Part shown: positions 39,914 to 50,370 of the stretch, in pieces
Numbering within the stretch: the stretch's first letter is position 1
Layout: every line of letters starts with the position of its first letter
NCBI RefSeq assembly: GCF_004208525.1
Contig: NZ_SGIT01000001.1
Coordinates: 1,674,001-1,738,000, forward strand
Length of the DNA stretch: 64,000 nucleotides
DNA from: Sphingobacterium corticibacterium
GTDB taxonomy: Bacteria > Bacteroidota > Bacteroidia > Sphingobacteriales > Sphingobacteriaceae
Direction of reading: 5' to 3'
The notes under the pieces: model-generated
Database searches by the model: none
The model's input: only the letters and a program-made list of their open reading frames with translations
Told to the model about the DNA's origin: nothing
Translations under genes and position numbers: made by a program

Positions 39914-41092
39914 CTATTGCTCTGTACTGACGACCAGGGGAATATCCTCAAGCGGCCATTGACCATCAATAATCGGAAAGGTCACCAGCTGATTGGGATC
40001 TACAACCACATGCTTGATACGTTCCCGATGCCAAGTATATACGATATGCACGAGGCCATCCGATGTCTGGATGATCGAGGGATACGAATATTGTTTCTCC
40101 GGTTCATCGATATAATCCAACATCAAAGCTGCCTCCCACACTTTACCGTCCTTACTTACCGCCAAGTTTAACACCCCTCTTCCTTTGTGTCCCATACCTT
40201 CTTGATCACGCGTAGAGTGGTTATAAATCAACAGATGCCTACCATCTTTCAACGTAACTGCATCCAAACCCGAATTGTTATTAGGTAAGGTCGTCCAGGT
40301 CATTTCCGACCAAGTTAAGCCTCCATCCGCAGACCAAGTCTCAGTGATCCGTTCCGCGCCACTTGTATTCGTACGGCTAAGCATCTGAATACTACCGTTT
40401 GCATGTGTCAACAAGGCAGGCTGTATTGCGGCCATTTCCTTGCCGTCATTCAATGGACCAATAAACGACCAACTTTTACCGCCATCGGTACTCCGCTCCA
40501 CATGCGCCTTCCATCCCCCATTCTCATCGCTGGACCCCGATAGAATAGTACCATCCACCAATTGTATCGGTTTGTTTTTAATCGGCCCCAAGAGTTTACC
40601 TTCCAGCCGCCGCGGCTTACTCCAGGTATGACCATTATCTTTAGATGTTATAAATTCACCCCACCACTCCCTTGGGTTAGGTCCGACTTTATAATATAAC
40701 ATAAGATCTTCCCCCTTGGGTTGAAACAATACCGGATTCCACGTTGGGAACCGCTCTCCATCTGGCTGAATACCATGTGCAACAGATATCGGAGGAGTCC
40801 ACGTACCATCCAACTTCTTACGTTGTAAACGAATTTCCACATCTGGATGTCGCTCATACGTTCCACCAAAATACGTACAAAGTAATTCTTTGTTAGCTAA
40901 CTCCACAATCGTTGCCGAATGACAAGACGGAAAATCCGCTTCTATAAACAAAAATTCTTCTAAAAGAATACCTGCTTGATGCTTTATTTCCTTTTCTGGT
41001 TGCACCTGCGCATTTAAAATTCCGTTAAAAAGAAGAAGTGTGACAGCCATCACGCGGAGATGCTGCATACTGGTGAACTTATTTGGGCTCAT
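39914..41092 (-). CDS. Secreted sialidase-like (BNR repeat) exo-glycosidase
   Basis: This 392-residue protein has a signal peptide (LRVMAVTLLLFNGILNAQ) and a six-bladed propeller with Asp-boxes: TSKDNGHTWSKP, ERSTDGGKSWSF and TWSADGGLTWSE, plus a divergent one near SKDGKVWEA. The arginine and tyrosine pairs of true sialidases are not obvious, so it may act on other sugars, as many Bacteroidota BNR proteins do. It converges on the SDR gene and is probably involved in polysaccharide breakdown feeding the sugar-acid genes. Confidence 0.85.
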   Translation of the reverse strand: MSPNKFTSMQHLRVMAVTLLLFNGILNAQVQPEKEIKHQAGILLEEFLFIEADFPSCHSATIVELANKELLCTYFGGTYERHPDVEIRLQRKKLDGTWTPPISVAHGIQPDGERFPTWNPVLFQPKGEDLMLYYKVGPNPREWWGEFITSKDNGHTWSKPRRLEGKLLGPIKNKPIQLVDGTILSGSSDENGGWKAHVERSTDGGKSWSFIGPLNDGKEMAAIQPALLTHANGSIQMLSRTNTSGAERITETWSADGGLTWSEMTWTTLPNNNSGLDAVTLKDGRHLLIYNHSTRDQEGMGHKGRGVLNLAVSKDGKVWEAALMLDYIDEPEKQYSYPSIIQTSDGLVHIVYTWHRERIKHVVVDPNQLVTFPIIDGQWPLEDIPLVVSTEQ

Positions 41093-41225
41093 ACGATATG
41101 ATTTGTCTGATCACGATTTATAATGATCACAAACATAGCAACTAAAATACGTGATTTTCTGTAGAAAATTTGCGCATATCGACAACATCTTTGCATGCAA
41201 CATCGAAACATCGCGTTAGCTTCAG

Positions 41226-43352
41226 CTACACGGCAATATGTAGCGTATGCGACTCCCGCTGCCAGTTACGATGCTTAGCCAGTGCGCCCGCAAAGTGTTC
41301 CGGCGATCCGTTTAACAAAATTGCCTCATCGTGAACAAAGTCTTTTGCTGCCGAAAGCTTGAAAAGCTCTTCCGCTTCTCCGTCAAAAGCAATGACCTTA
41401 CAATGTTTTAACATTTCGTGTATAAATTTGAATACCTTTCCTTCGCTCTTAAGCGCTTGTATACTTTGGATTCCTCCGGGAATGTATAATGCATCAAAAA
41501 GCACACTTTCTGTTGTCATTAATGACGCATCTACTCGATGCTCCATGTTTTCCGTACAACGTATTGTGCCTCCATGGGGTGCTATAAGCTGAAAATTTGC
41601 GTGTTTTAATTCTTCGAGATAGGCCTTCATTTTTTGCAATGCAGCCATATCAAACCCGTCTGCCGCCAGAACGGCGATTTTTCTTCCTTCTATAATTGTC
41701 GTTCGCAACGGTTCTTGGCTGAGTGATTCCGATTTTTCCAGATAATGTTTAACGGCAGAAGGCTCATGCTTATGTGGATCTGCATCTGCTCCGATGTTTT
41801 GATTTATCGGCCTTTCGATATCCATCGGTATTTGCATTCCGAGCTTACTGGCAACAGCCGTGGCCAATCGATCGTCTATCTGTGACAAAAGCCACAACAT
41901 CCGTTCTTTAATGGCGTCACGATTACACTTACCCAGTTCAAAAACATAAGCATTGATTAAATGGGTCTGCTCCCATTCTGCTAGACTCCTAAAAAACAAG
42001 CCCGGTTGCGAGAAATGGTCACTGAAACTCGCGCTTCGGTCTCGTATCTTTTTGCCATCTATCCGTTCCTCAAAGGAAGTAAATCCTCCCTCTGCCATCT
42101 TCGCCAAATGTGGACAGCCGCCGCCTATGGTATTCGGAAAATAAGCTGCTTTACCTTGGTTGATCGTCATACGCATCTGCGCATCACGATGGTTGTTATG
42201 TACTTCGTTGACAGCTCGGTTAATGGGGATTTCCCGAAAGTTAGGACCTCCTAAACGGGATAACTGCGTGTCTGTATAAGAGAAGAGACGACCTTGCAGT
42301 AGTGGATCATTGGTAAAATCGATGCCTGGAACGATATGTCCCGGGTGAAAAGCGACCTGTTCGGTTTCCGCGAAAAAATTGTCGGGATTACGATCCAAGG
42401 TCATCTTCCCAATAATTTTTACCGGAACGAGTTCTTCTGGTACAAATTTCGTTGCATCCAAAAGATCAAATTCATATTTGTGTTCGTCTTCTGCCGGAAT
42501 AATCTGCAACCCGAGTTCCCATTCCGGAAAATGTCCAGCTTCTATAGCCTCCCATAGATCACGACGATGGAAATCTGGATCTGCTCCATTTATCTTTACA
42601 GCTTCATCCCATGTAACGGAGTGCACACCCAGCTTCGGCTTCCAGTGAAATTTAACAAAATGCGATTCTCCCTGTTCATTCACCAGCCGAAACGTGTGGA
42701 TACCAAAACCTTCCATCATCCGATAACTTCTTGGAATTCCTCTGTCACTCATTGCCCACATATGGTTATGCAGCGATTCGGTTGCTAGCGAAATAAAATC
42801 ATAAAACGTGTCGTGTGCGGACGCTGCTTGCGGAATCTCCCAATCAGGCTCAGGTTTCACCGAGTGTATAATATCTGGAAACTTCATGGCATCCTGAATA
42901 AAAAATACCGGCGTATTATTTCCGACAAGATCAAACACGCCTTCCTGTGTGTAAAACTTAACAGCAAACCCCCGGATATCGCGCGCTAGATCCCCTGAAC
43001 CTTTGCTTCCAGCCACGGTAGAAAACCGGACAAATACCGGCGTACGATTTTCGGTATCTGTGAATATTCGAGCACGCGTGTATTTACGCATATCTTCATA
43101 TAATTCAAAATAACCGTGTGCTCCGGAACCGCGGGCATGTACAATCCGTTCAGGAATACGTTCGTGATCAAAATGCGTTATTTTCTCACGAAGTATAAAA
43201 TCTTCTAGTAAAGACGCACCTCGCTCGCCAGCTTTTAAGGAGTTTGCATCGTCATTAATTTTTACTCCTTGATCGGTGGTCATCGGTTTACCCTCACTTG
43301 CTACCGTGTTCTTCCCTAGGTCGCCGACTTTATTTTTATGTCCATTTGCCAT
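41226..43352 (-). CDS. katE: Large-subunit catalase HPII (KatE)
   Basis: This 708-residue protein is a clade II monofunctional catalase. The haem-distal histidine is in [15 protein letters not shown], the asparagine in [12 protein letters not shown], and the proximal tyrosine in [17 protein letters not shown]. The C-terminal 150 residues ([19 protein letters not shown] to end) are the flavodoxin/DJ-1-like domain of the large subunit, without an obvious catalytic cysteine. It protects the cytoplasm from hydrogen peroxide. It is monocistronic; no OxyR or PerR gene lies beside it. Confidence 0.97.
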   Translation of the reverse strand: MANGHKNKVGDLGKNTVASEGKPMTTDQGVKINDDANSLKAGERGASLLEDFILREKITHFDHERIPERIVHARGSGAHGYFELYEDMRKYTRARIFTDTENRTPVFVRFSTVAGSKGSGDLARDIRGFAVKFYTQEGVFDLVGNNTPVFFIQDAMKFPDIIHSVKPEPDWEIPQAASAHDTFYDFISLATESLHNHMWAMSDRGIPRSYRMMEGFGIHTFRLVNEQGESHFVKFHWKPKLGVHSVTWDEAVKINGADPDFHRRDLWEAIEAGHFPEWELGLQIIPAEDEHKYEFDLLDATKFVPEELVPVKIIGKMTLDRNPDNFFAETEQVAFHPGHIVPGIDFTNDPLLQGRLFSYTDTQLSRLGGPNFREIPINRAVNEVHNNHRDAQMRMTINQGKAAYFPNTIGGGCPHLAKMAEGGFTSFEERIDGKKIRDRSASFSDHFSQPGLFFRSLAEWEQTHLINAYVFELGKCNRDAIKERMLWLLSQIDDRLATAVASKLGMQIPMDIERPINQNIGADADPHKHEPSAVKHYLEKSESLSQEPLRTTIIEGRKIAVLAADGFDMAALQKMKAYLEELKHANFQLIAPHGGTIRCTENMEHRVDASLMTTESVLFDALYIPGGIQSIQALKSEGKVFKFIHEMLKHCKVIAFDGEAEELFKLSAAKDFVHDEAILLNGSPEHFAGALAKHRNWQRESHTLHIAV

Positions 43353-43538
43353 GATAATTTTACTTTAATAGTTTCTCTACTCCGCTTGGTTGCTTATACA
43401 GAAGAACGTCCGGTACAAGCAAAAGTTTTCGAAAATTTAAATAGTTGAATTGGCAACAATCACGACATCTACACGCTCGCTTTTTTAGAATGCTGGTCTC
43501 GCGAGATAGAGCTATCATATTTTTTGTATTTTTACAGG

Positions 43539-44603
43539 ATGGAACAGCTACCAAACACAATGGAAAAACCAAAAATTAATACAGGCATACTAAGTTTTGG
43601 AATGTCAGGACGTGTTTTCCACGCCCCTTTTATCTATACTAACGATCATTTTAATTTCACGGCAGTCGTTGAAAGAACAACGAAAACGGCAAAGGACATC
43701 TATCCTGGCGTTAAAAGTTACGACAGTGTTACTGATCTGTTGGCCGATGATAGTATAGAACTTGTTATTGTTAATACACCTAATTATACACATTTCGAGT
43801 TCGCAAAAGAGTCGCTAGAAGCCGGAAAACATGTTCTGCTGGAAAAGCCTGCTGTAGACAATCTCGATCAACTGGATAAATTATCTGCGATAAGCGAAAA
43901 GACAGGCAAGAAGATTTTTTTCTACCAAAATAGACGTTACGATAGCCACTTTATGCAAATGAAAGATATTATCGAAAGTGGCCAACTCGGAAAACTCATC
44001 GAAGTACACATGCGTTTTGACCGGTACAATATGGCCTTGGGACCTAAAAAATTCAAAGAAAACAGCCAATATGTTTCAAGCGGCGTCGCGTATGATTTAG
44101 GCCCACACCTGCTGGATCAAGCTTTCTCCCTATTTGGAAAGCCTAGTAAAATCATCAAAACAACTGCTATTAACAGACCAGCATCACAAGTACCTGATTA
44201 CTTTAATTTTCATTTGATCTACCCCCATAACCTACATGTATTTTTGACTGGAAATCTCTTGGTAGCCGACCCACAGTCAGCCTTTGTCGTTCATGGATCA
44301 AAAGGATCTTTTATTAAAAAAATGGTCGATGTCCAAGAACAGCAGTTAATTGATGGTATGCTCCCAACTGCACCAGGATATGGGATTGAACCAGAAGGAA
44401 GCGAAGGGAAGCTAACGGTTGTGGATGGTAATGGTGAAAAACAGACGTCATTACTTGTCGCACGAAAAGGAGATTATAATCGCTTATTTAACGCAGTGCA
44501 TGAGAGCCTACGCGATCACGCAGCGTATCCTATAACGATTGATCACATAAAATGGCAAATTGAATCTTTACAGGCACCCGATTTTAGCATTATAGAGCCA
44601 TAG
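43539..44603 (+). CDS. Gfo/Idh/MocA oxidoreductase (YvaA-like)
   Basis: From ATG 43539 the product is about 354 residues; an in-frame ATG at 43560 is also possible. The Rossmann opening SFGMSGRVFHAPFI is that of the YvaA/YdgJ group (NADP-dependent scyllo-inositol dehydrogenase and relatives). EKPAVDN carries the catalytic lysine, and the C-terminal alpha/beta domain has VSSGVAYDLGPHLLDQAFSL with the conserved GxxxDLGxHLxD pair. It is monocistronic and convergent with the peptidase gene. The substrate may be an inositol or sugar. Confidence 0.9.
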   Translation: MEQLPNTMEKPKINTGILSFGMSGRVFHAPFIYTNDHFNFTAVVERTTKTAKDIYPGVKSYDSVTDLLADDSIELVIVNTPNYTHFEFAKESLEAGKHVLLEKPAVDNLDQLDKLSAISEKTGKKIFFYQNRRYDSHFMQMKDIIESGQLGKLIEVHMRFDRYNMALGPKKFKENSQYVSSGVAYDLGPHLLDQAFSLFGKPSKIIKTTAINRPASQVPDYFNFHLIYPHNLHVFLTGNLLVADPQSAFVVHGSKGSFIKKMVDVQEQQLIDGMLPTAPGYGIEPEGSEGKLTVVDGNGEKQTSLLVARKGDYNRLFNAVHESLRDHAAYPITIDHIKWQIESLQAPDFSIIEP

Positions 44604-44625
44604 CCTACTTTCGTAAGCTATGGCT
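44596..44625. terminator. Bidirectional terminator between convergent genes
   Basis: AGCCATAGC, a short inner stem (TAC, TTTC, GTA) and GCTATGGCT give a 12- to 13-pair hairpin with one mismatch. The stop codon of the Gfo/Idh gene (44601-44603) is inside it. It serves both that gene and the leftward peptidase. Confidence 0.7.
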
Positions 44626-44635
44626 TAGAAATCCA

Positions 44636-46510
44636 TTATTTCCCAATTCTTGTCAGAATGGTCTCCATCTCAGCCATGACAGCGTTAATCTTCGCGATAG
44701 TCAGATCAAATGGTTCTGAAGTGTTCATATCTACGCCAGCATCAACAAGCAAATCCACAGGGTATTTGGTACTTCCAGCGGCTAAAAAATCGAGGTATTT
44801 TTTACGATCTTCATTTGTACCTTTTAGTACCTTTTCCGAGAGAGCAGTAGAGGCGGTGAAGGACGTTGCGTATTGGTAAACGTAGAAATTATAATAAAAA
44901 TGCGGAATGTAAGACCACTCAGATTTGACGTAGTCATCCACTATACAAATATTTTTATCATGACCGTAATAACGCTTGGTTAGGTCAAGATACATATTGT
45001 CGAAATCTTCGCCGGTGAGCGCTTCGCCGTTGGCGACTTTATCATGGATCATTGACTCGAATTCAGCAAACTGCGTTTGCCGGAACAAGGTTCCTTTAGC
45101 ACCTTCGAGATAGTTTCCGAGGATAGCGAGCCGGACGTTATCGTCTTTAATTTGTTGTAACATATAATCGTTCAGCAACTCCTCATTTAATGTGGATGCC
45201 ACTTCAGCGACGAAAATCGAATAGTTTGCGTTGGCGAAATGTTGCTTCTTATTGGTTAGGTAACTGTGCATCGTATGCCCCAATTCATGGGTTAATGTGG
45301 ACATATCATTATATTGCCCATTGTAGTTCATGAGTATATACGGATGTACGTCGTACGCAGAACCATTGGAATACGCCCCGGATCTTTTTCCCTCGTTGGG
45401 ATACATGTCAATCCATCTTTCCTGGAATGCTTTTTTTGACACCTCTACGTAATCAGCGCCTAAAGGTTGTAAAGATTGTAGAATATTTTCAACAGCCTCT
45501 TCCACCGTATAGGCTAAATCAACTTCTTCGACCAAAGGTGCATAAAGATCATAATAATGCAGCGTATCGACTCCCATCATGCGCTTCCGAAGGTTCAGAT
45601 AGCGATGAAAGGTTTCCAGGTTTCCATTCACATTTTTGACCAGATTGTGAAAAACCGTTGTGGGGATATTGTCGCTATCCAGCGCCCTTTCTAATGTACT
45701 CCCATAATTCCTAGCTTTTGTCGTAAACAACGCAGCATTGATATTTCCATATAACTGGGTTCCAAAAGTGCGTTGAAATTCGTTCAATTTACCAAAATAA
45801 GAGGCAAACACCTTACGCCTGACTTCCCTATCTTCGCTCGCTCTGTACAATGCAAAATTTGCGGAATTGAGCTTTACGCGATCTCCGTTTAATTCAATCT
45901 CTGGGTAGGGAAACTCCGCATTGAAAAAAGTATTGAAGATATTTGCGGCATTTTCAGACATTAATGCGGAGTAGGCCATTACTTTCTCAACTTCTTCTGA
46001 ACCTCTGTGAGCTCGCTTCCGAAGTAAATCCATTAGGTAGAATTTGTATGTTGCCAGTTCTTTCTCTTTCGTCAAAAAAGTGCTGAGTTGCTCTTCCTGC
46101 AATGTTAATAATTCTGGTTCGATGAACGAAGTTAATGCACCATATTCTGAAAAAAGCTGTTGCAGTTCTTGCTTCATACCCGCGTATTTTGTTACTCTGG
46201 TATCTTGATCAGATTTCATCGCGGCATAAGAGAATAATCTGGCCATGTCCTTGACCAACTTACTATTCAGCTCCAATGCTTCCAAAAGGAAAGTTGCAGA
46301 CTGCGTAAGCTTGCCCTTATACGAAACTATTTCCTGCATTTGTTGTTGCATCCGTTCCTTTTCTTCTTTCCAAACCGCGTCTGTAGCATAGAGATCAGCA
46401 AGGTTCCACTTATATTTTTCAGGCAATTCTTCCCGAACTTTCATCTGACTAACGGCAACCGTCGTAGAAAATAGCATCACGGCGGCGATTATTTGTGTTT
46501 TTTTTCGCAT
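44636..46510 (-). CDS. M3 family oligoendopeptidase F, exported
   Basis: From ATG 46510 the product is about 624 residues; a GTG at 46534 would add eight residues before the signal and is unlikely. A signal peptide (MRKKTQIIAAVMLFSTTVAVSQ) is present. The zinc site is LTHELGHTMHSYL (HExGH) with the downstream FVAEVASTLNEELL glutamate. The alpha-helical fold matches PepF-type oligopeptidases, which are usually cytoplasmic; export is characteristic of the Bacteroidota version. It would degrade short peptides in the periplasm. Confidence 0.9.
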   Translation of the reverse strand: MRKKTQIIAAVMLFSTTVAVSQMKVREELPEKYKWNLADLYATDAVWKEEKERMQQQMQEIVSYKGKLTQSATFLLEALELNSKLVKDMARLFSYAAMKSDQDTRVTKYAGMKQELQQLFSEYGALTSFIEPELLTLQEEQLSTFLTKEKELATYKFYLMDLLRKRAHRGSEEVEKVMAYSALMSENAANIFNTFFNAEFPYPEIELNGDRVKLNSANFALYRASEDREVRRKVFASYFGKLNEFQRTFGTQLYGNINAALFTTKARNYGSTLERALDSDNIPTTVFHNLVKNVNGNLETFHRYLNLRKRMMGVDTLHYYDLYAPLVEEVDLAYTVEEAVENILQSLQPLGADYVEVSKKAFQERWIDMYPNEGKRSGAYSNGSAYDVHPYILMNYNGQYNDMSTLTHELGHTMHSYLTNKKQHFANANYSIFVAEVASTLNEELLNDYMLQQIKDDNVRLAILGNYLEGAKGTLFRQTQFAEFESMIHDKVANGEALTGEDFDNMYLDLTKRYYGHDKNICIVDDYVKSEWSYIPHFYYNFYVYQYATSFTASTALSEKVLKGTNEDRKKYLDFLAAGSTKYPVDLLVDAGVDMNTSEPFDLTIAKINAVMAEMETILTRIGK

Positions 46511-46565
46511 AATCAATAATATAGATAGTGGCACAATTTACAAAAAACACCAATTATATTTTAGT

Positions 46566-46573
46566 TAACTTTG
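46566..46573 (+). promoter_or_regulatory. -7 box of the DEAD-like helicase gene
   Basis: TAACTTTG matches TAnnTTTG. It lies 30 bases before the GTG at 46603, so a start upstream at 46528 would precede the transcript. This argues for the GTG start. Confidence 0.5.
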
Positions 46574-46602
46574 TCCTTTCGTATTCATTTAATTATTCAG
46601 CC

Positions 46603-47877
46603 GTGTCTTTAGATAAATTAAAGCTTAGTAAACGTCTTCATACATCCATGAACGATTTGGGTTATTTTACAGCAAAAGAAATCCAATTGAAATCACTTTC
46701 TCGAATAGTCGGTGGGCATAGTGTCATTGGCATTGCGCCTGAAGGTGCCGGAAAAACCACCACCTATGTGCTTGGTGTATTGATGCGTTTAAAATACACA
46801 CAAGATGAAGCGCCTAAAGTCTTAATTTTAGCACCTAACGAAGATAGAATTGCTGAAATAATTGATCGTTTCCTGACCATTAGCCAGAATAAGAACCTCC
46901 ATATCATGGGGCTCAAAACGAGTGGAAGTATAGAGGAAGAGATTGAAGATCTTGTGCGCGGAGTAGATATTGTGGTTGCTACACCAAACCGTGCTCGTGC
47001 CGTGTATCTGAAACTAGGGCTTAATTTGAATCGTATCCAGACATTCATCATTGATGATGCGGAAGAAATAGTGAAACAGGGAATGCAAACAACGGTAAGA
47101 GAGCTTGCACAAAGTTGTGGAAAAGTACAGTATTTAGCATTCAGTACAGTCGAACATGAAAAATTACATTTGATGATTGACGATTTTATGCCTTTTGCGA
47201 CGCTTATTGAAGTGGAAGAGCTCGCCGAAGAAACAACTGATACACACGAACTCCTGTTGTATCAAGTGCCTAATTTTACAACCAAAATCAATTTGCTAAA
47301 TGCGTTGATGCGTGACGATGATGTGTTTGACAAAGCTGTGGTATTTGTAAACAGTCGACTTACAGCTCACAATCTAATGGAAAGGCTACATGTTCCGAAA
47401 GGAGAAGCTGCTGTATTACAACCATTTTTTCATGATGATTTAGGTTTTGATGATATCCATGATTTTAAGCAAACCTCAGCATGTCGAATACTCGTTATTG
47501 CAAATGAAGGCAACAGTAATTTAGATCTAAGTGGGATTCCATTTATATTCCATTTTGAAATACCAGAAAATAGAGATGTTTTTGTACAACATGTTTTAAA
47601 AACTTCAAATGATGAAACCTTAGCTATCACATTTGCTACAGACATTGAACTTCCTGAACTCAAAAAAATAGAACAATCTTTAGGGAAGAAAATTCCTAGC
47701 ATGCCTCTTCCGGATGATCTTATTATTTATCGCCCATCCGATAACCCTAAAAAAAAGAATGAAGGGGAGGAATCGCAAGATGGAGCGTTTCATAAAAAGA
47801 AAGAAAGCAATAGCAAAACATACAACTATGGTAGTGGCGTAAAGGCTAAAATGACAATGAAGAATAAGAAAAGATAA
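46603..47877 (+). CDS. DEAD-box-like helicase with degenerate motif II
   Basis: Starting at GTG 46603 the product is about 424 residues (VSLDKLKLSKRLHTSMNDLG). Two RecA-like domains are visible: Q-motif-like LGYFTAKEIQLKSLSRIVGG, Walker A APEGAGKTTT, motif Ia VLILAPNEDRI, VVATPNRARAV, motif II FIIDDAEEIV where DEAD is replaced by DDAE, and VVFVNSRLTAHNLMERL. The SAT and HRIGR motifs are weak (YLAFSTVEH; FVQHVLKTS). A basic C-terminal tail (PKKKNEGEE to MKNKKR) resembles RNA-binding extensions. It belongs to a Bacteroidota-specific lineage; helicase activity is uncertain. Confidence 0.85.
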   Translation: MSLDKLKLSKRLHTSMNDLGYFTAKEIQLKSLSRIVGGHSVIGIAPEGAGKTTTYVLGVLMRLKYTQDEAPKVLILAPNEDRIAEIIDRFLTISQNKNLHIMGLKTSGSIEEEIEDLVRGVDIVVATPNRARAVYLKLGLNLNRIQTFIIDDAEEIVKQGMQTTVRELAQSCGKVQYLAFSTVEHEKLHLMIDDFMPFATLIEVEELAEETTDTHELLLYQVPNFTTKINLLNALMRDDDVFDKAVVFVNSRLTAHNLMERLHVPKGEAAVLQPFFHDDLGFDDIHDFKQTSACRILVIANEGNSNLDLSGIPFIFHFEIPENRDVFVQHVLKTSNDETLAITFATDIELPELKKIEQSLGKKIPSMPLPDDLIIYRPSDNPKKKNEGEESQDGAFHKKKESNSKTYNYGSGVKAKMTMKNKKR

Positions 47878-47878
47878 T

Positions 47879-48739
47879 TTAAACTATTGCCAAGGGCCAA
47901 TTTACTTTATTTTCAACGAAACCTTCATCTTCCAGCTCGATAGCATATACTCCCGCTCCTCTTTCCTCCCCCATCGACGCGGTCGTTATAAAAAGCGTAT
48001 GCATATCTCTTCCTCCAAAGGTACACGAAGTCGGGTTAGGTACAGGAAGAGTAATTTCGTTTACGACCGTAGATCGGTTTAAGTCGTACACAATTATTTT
48101 CGCTCCACCCCATAATGCTACATACAACCTGTTGGATTTTGATCGGGTCATGCCATCAGGCGAAACACCATCTTCAACCCGAAAAACAATTTTTTCATGC
48201 TGTAGTATACCGTTACGATAATCAAAACTCCGAACATTGCCCAATATAGAATCGATATAATACATTGTGGTGTCCGAAAATACAATTCCATTGGAAATAG
48301 TAACATGTTTTAACAACATGTTTACTTCGCTTCCATTGACCCGGTATAATGAAGCGTCTGGCTGGTGCGTAGCCCCTGCTCCATTATTTATATTGTTCAT
48401 ACTTCCAATAACCCAATTTCCTTCTTTATCCACTCTACCATCGTTAAATCGATAATTTGCTTTGGTTTCCGGTTGAATAATAAAAGTTTTCTTACGACTA
48501 TTTACATGTAAAGCATGGATTCCACTTTCTAAAGCTATCAGCACAATATCTGGGTCATGATGTAACGCTATACAGCTAATAAATTCATCGAATTGAAATT
48601 TCTCAACCGTTTTTGTGGAGGGCGAATACATGTACATTCTTTTTGATAAAATATCGACAAAATACAATGTATTTATACGCTCGTCCCAAATGGGAGCTTC
48701 TCCTAAAAATAGTGGCTCTGCAAATACCTCTTGTAACAT
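47879..48739 (-). CDS. SMP-30/gluconolactonase-family lactonase
   Basis: The 286-residue protein is a six-bladed propeller of the SMP-30/LRE group. Metal ligands expected at blade starts are visible: Glu in LGEAPIWDERINTLYFVD, Asn in TISNGIVFSDTTMYYIDS and Asp in GVSPDGMTRSKSNRLYVALWGG; NYRFNDGRVDKEGNWVIGSM is the substrate-cap strand. Such enzymes hydrolyse sugar lactones to aldonic acids. It is divergent from the sugar porter, DgoD-like dehydratase and HpaI aldolase, so it supplies the second step of an oxidative sugar pathway. Confidence 0.9.
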   Translation of the reverse strand: MLQEVFAEPLFLGEAPIWDERINTLYFVDILSKRMYMYSPSTKTVEKFQFDEFISCIALHHDPDIVLIALESGIHALHVNSRKKTFIIQPETKANYRFNDGRVDKEGNWVIGSMNNINNGAGATHQPDASLYRVNGSEVNMLLKHVTISNGIVFSDTTMYYIDSILGNVRSFDYRNGILQHEKIVFRVEDGVSPDGMTRSKSNRLYVALWGGAKIIVYDLNRSTVVNEITLPVPNPTSCTFGGRDMHTLFITTASMGEERGAGVYAIELEDEGFVENKVNWPLAIV

Positions 48740-48896
48740 AGTTATTATATCGCTTTATACAAAACTGGTGTAAATTCTTTTATAAAAGAATGGATTATCG
48801 AAAGGAAAAGATGGATTTTTATGCGAATTGGCAAATACAATAAAATAATCCATCTTTTTGCTCATTTTGTTTATTCTATTTAGTGTGGGTTAATGC

Positions 48897-48904
48897 TACT
48901 TTCG
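48897..48904 (+). promoter_or_regulatory. -7 box of the sugar porter operon
   Basis: TACTTTCG is one base from the TAnnTTTG consensus and lies 31 bases before the ATG at 48935. The 195-base divergent gap is AT-rich and probably holds the controls for both this operon and the lactonase. Confidence 0.4.
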
Positions 48905-48934
48905 TAATGTTAAATCACGATAACAGCATACTAT

Positions 48935-50239
48935 ATGAACCAAAGCAACAAACGAGTTTTTCTCTATAGTCTTATCGCTTCTTTAGGCGGTCTTCTTTTT
49001 GGTTTTGATATTGCCATCTTTTCCGGAGCAATCCCCTTTATCCAGCCCGAACTTGATCTTTCACCTGCCCAGCTTGGTTGGGTAGCTAGCAGTTTATACC
49101 TCGGCTGTGCCGTTGGAACCATGATTTTTGGGAAGATTGCTGAACGGTTAGGGCGTAAAAAATCCCTATTTGCGGTCGCGGTCATATTTGGTATTTCCTC
49201 CATCGCTATGGGACTTTCTAACCATATGAATACCGTTGTAATTTGGCGGATTATTGCAGGCTTCAGTGTAGGGGGGGCTTCTATCCTCTCTCCTCTTTAT
49301 ATCGCTGAATTGAGCCCCAGACATATTCGCGGCAAGATGGTATCAATCAACCAATTAGCCATTGTAATCGGTATTCTAATGGCATATATTACCAACTATT
49401 ATCTTTCCTTTACAGCATGGAACTGGAGACTGATGTTTATAAGCGGTGCATTGCCTGCTGTATTATTTTTGGTTTTTTTACCTTTTTTACCCGAAAGTCC
49501 CAAGTGGTTATTATTTAACGGACAACGGGAAAAGGGTAGAAAAATATTGGGCTCACTGATTTCGCCAGATCAACTACAGGATGAAATTGATCATATAGAC
49601 CGTCAGAAGAATCAGGAACATAAAGGCTTTGCGATAGCAACAATTTTTAAACAGGGATTTGGTTTTGTATTGCTGGTCGCGATCGTGATTGCGGTATGTC
49701 AACAATTTTCAGGTGCCAATGCGGTATTGTTTTATGCTCCTATTATCTTCGAAAAAGCCGGAATGGATGTTAGTGATCAGCTTTTTCAACAAATTCTGAT
49801 CGGAGGTATCAACCTTATCGCGACCTTAATAGGAATGCGTTTTGTGGACAAAATCGGGCGAAAAAAATTGTTACTCATCGGCTCTGGGGGGATGGCCTCA
49901 TTATTAGTACTCATCGGCCTGTCTTTTGGCGGAACATTTATACCAAGCTATTTGTTAAGTTTCCTTGTTATCGCTTTTATTGGTGTCTATGCCGCTACAT
50001 TAGGTCCCGTTACGTGGGTTGTAATTACAGAGATATTTCCGATGCAAATACGAGAAACAGCTGTGGGTATTGCCTCTGCTTTCCTATGGATCGCTTGCTT
50101 TAGTCTAACATATTTATTTCCAGTGATCATCAATAGCTTTACGACTTTACAGACATTTCTGCTGTTTGCCACAATATGCTTCGCGTACTTCATTTTCATT
50201 TTGTTCGCAGTACGTGAAACAAAAAATAACCGGGTTTAA
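48935..50239 (+). CDS. MFS sugar porter (galactose/xylose/arabinose-proton symporter type)
   Basis: The 434-residue protein has 12 membrane segments and all sugar-porter signatures: GGLLFGFDIAIFSGAI, ERLGRKKSLF, RIIAGFSVGGASILSPLYIAE, PESPKWLLF, QFSGANAVLFYAPIIFEKAG and DKIGRKKLLLIG. It would import a monosaccharide with protons. It is the first gene of a plus-strand set (porter, dehydratase, aldolase). Confidence 0.93.
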   Translation: MNQSNKRVFLYSLIASLGGLLFGFDIAIFSGAIPFIQPELDLSPAQLGWVASSLYLGCAVGTMIFGKIAERLGRKKSLFAVAVIFGISSIAMGLSNHMNTVVIWRIIAGFSVGGASILSPLYIAELSPRHIRGKMVSINQLAIVIGILMAYITNYYLSFTAWNWRLMFISGALPAVLFLVFLPFLPESPKWLLFNGQREKGRKILGSLISPDQLQDEIDHIDRQKNQEHKGFAIATIFKQGFGFVLLVAIVIAVCQQFSGANAVLFYAPIIFEKAGMDVSDQLFQQILIGGINLIATLIGMRFVDKIGRKKLLLIGSGGMASLLVLIGLSFGGTFIPSYLLSFLVIAFIGVYAATLGPVTWVVITEIFPMQIRETAVGIASAFLWIACFSLTYLFPVIINSFTTLQTFLLFATICFAYFIFILFAVRETKNNRV

Positions 50240-50286
50240 TAATCACAATTCTTCCCATATTACTAAGATGTAACGTAATAAAATTT

Positions 50287-50364
50287 ATGCACACAACGAA
50301 TGACAAAGTACTACTTATTGACGGCGGCCTCACGGCTCGCCTGTATCATTCTTCAAAATTTTAA
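50287..50364 (+). other. 25-residue open frame, possible gene head
   Basis: Between the porter and the dehydratase genes an ATG at 50287 reads MHTTNDKVLLIDGGLTARL before TAA at 50362-50364. The KVLLIDGGLT segment resembles the start of a kinase or synthase, perhaps debris of a lost enzyme (for example the 2-keto-3-deoxygalactonate kinase this pathway would otherwise need). Too short to assign. Confidence 0.25.
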
Positions 50365-50370
50365 TAGACC

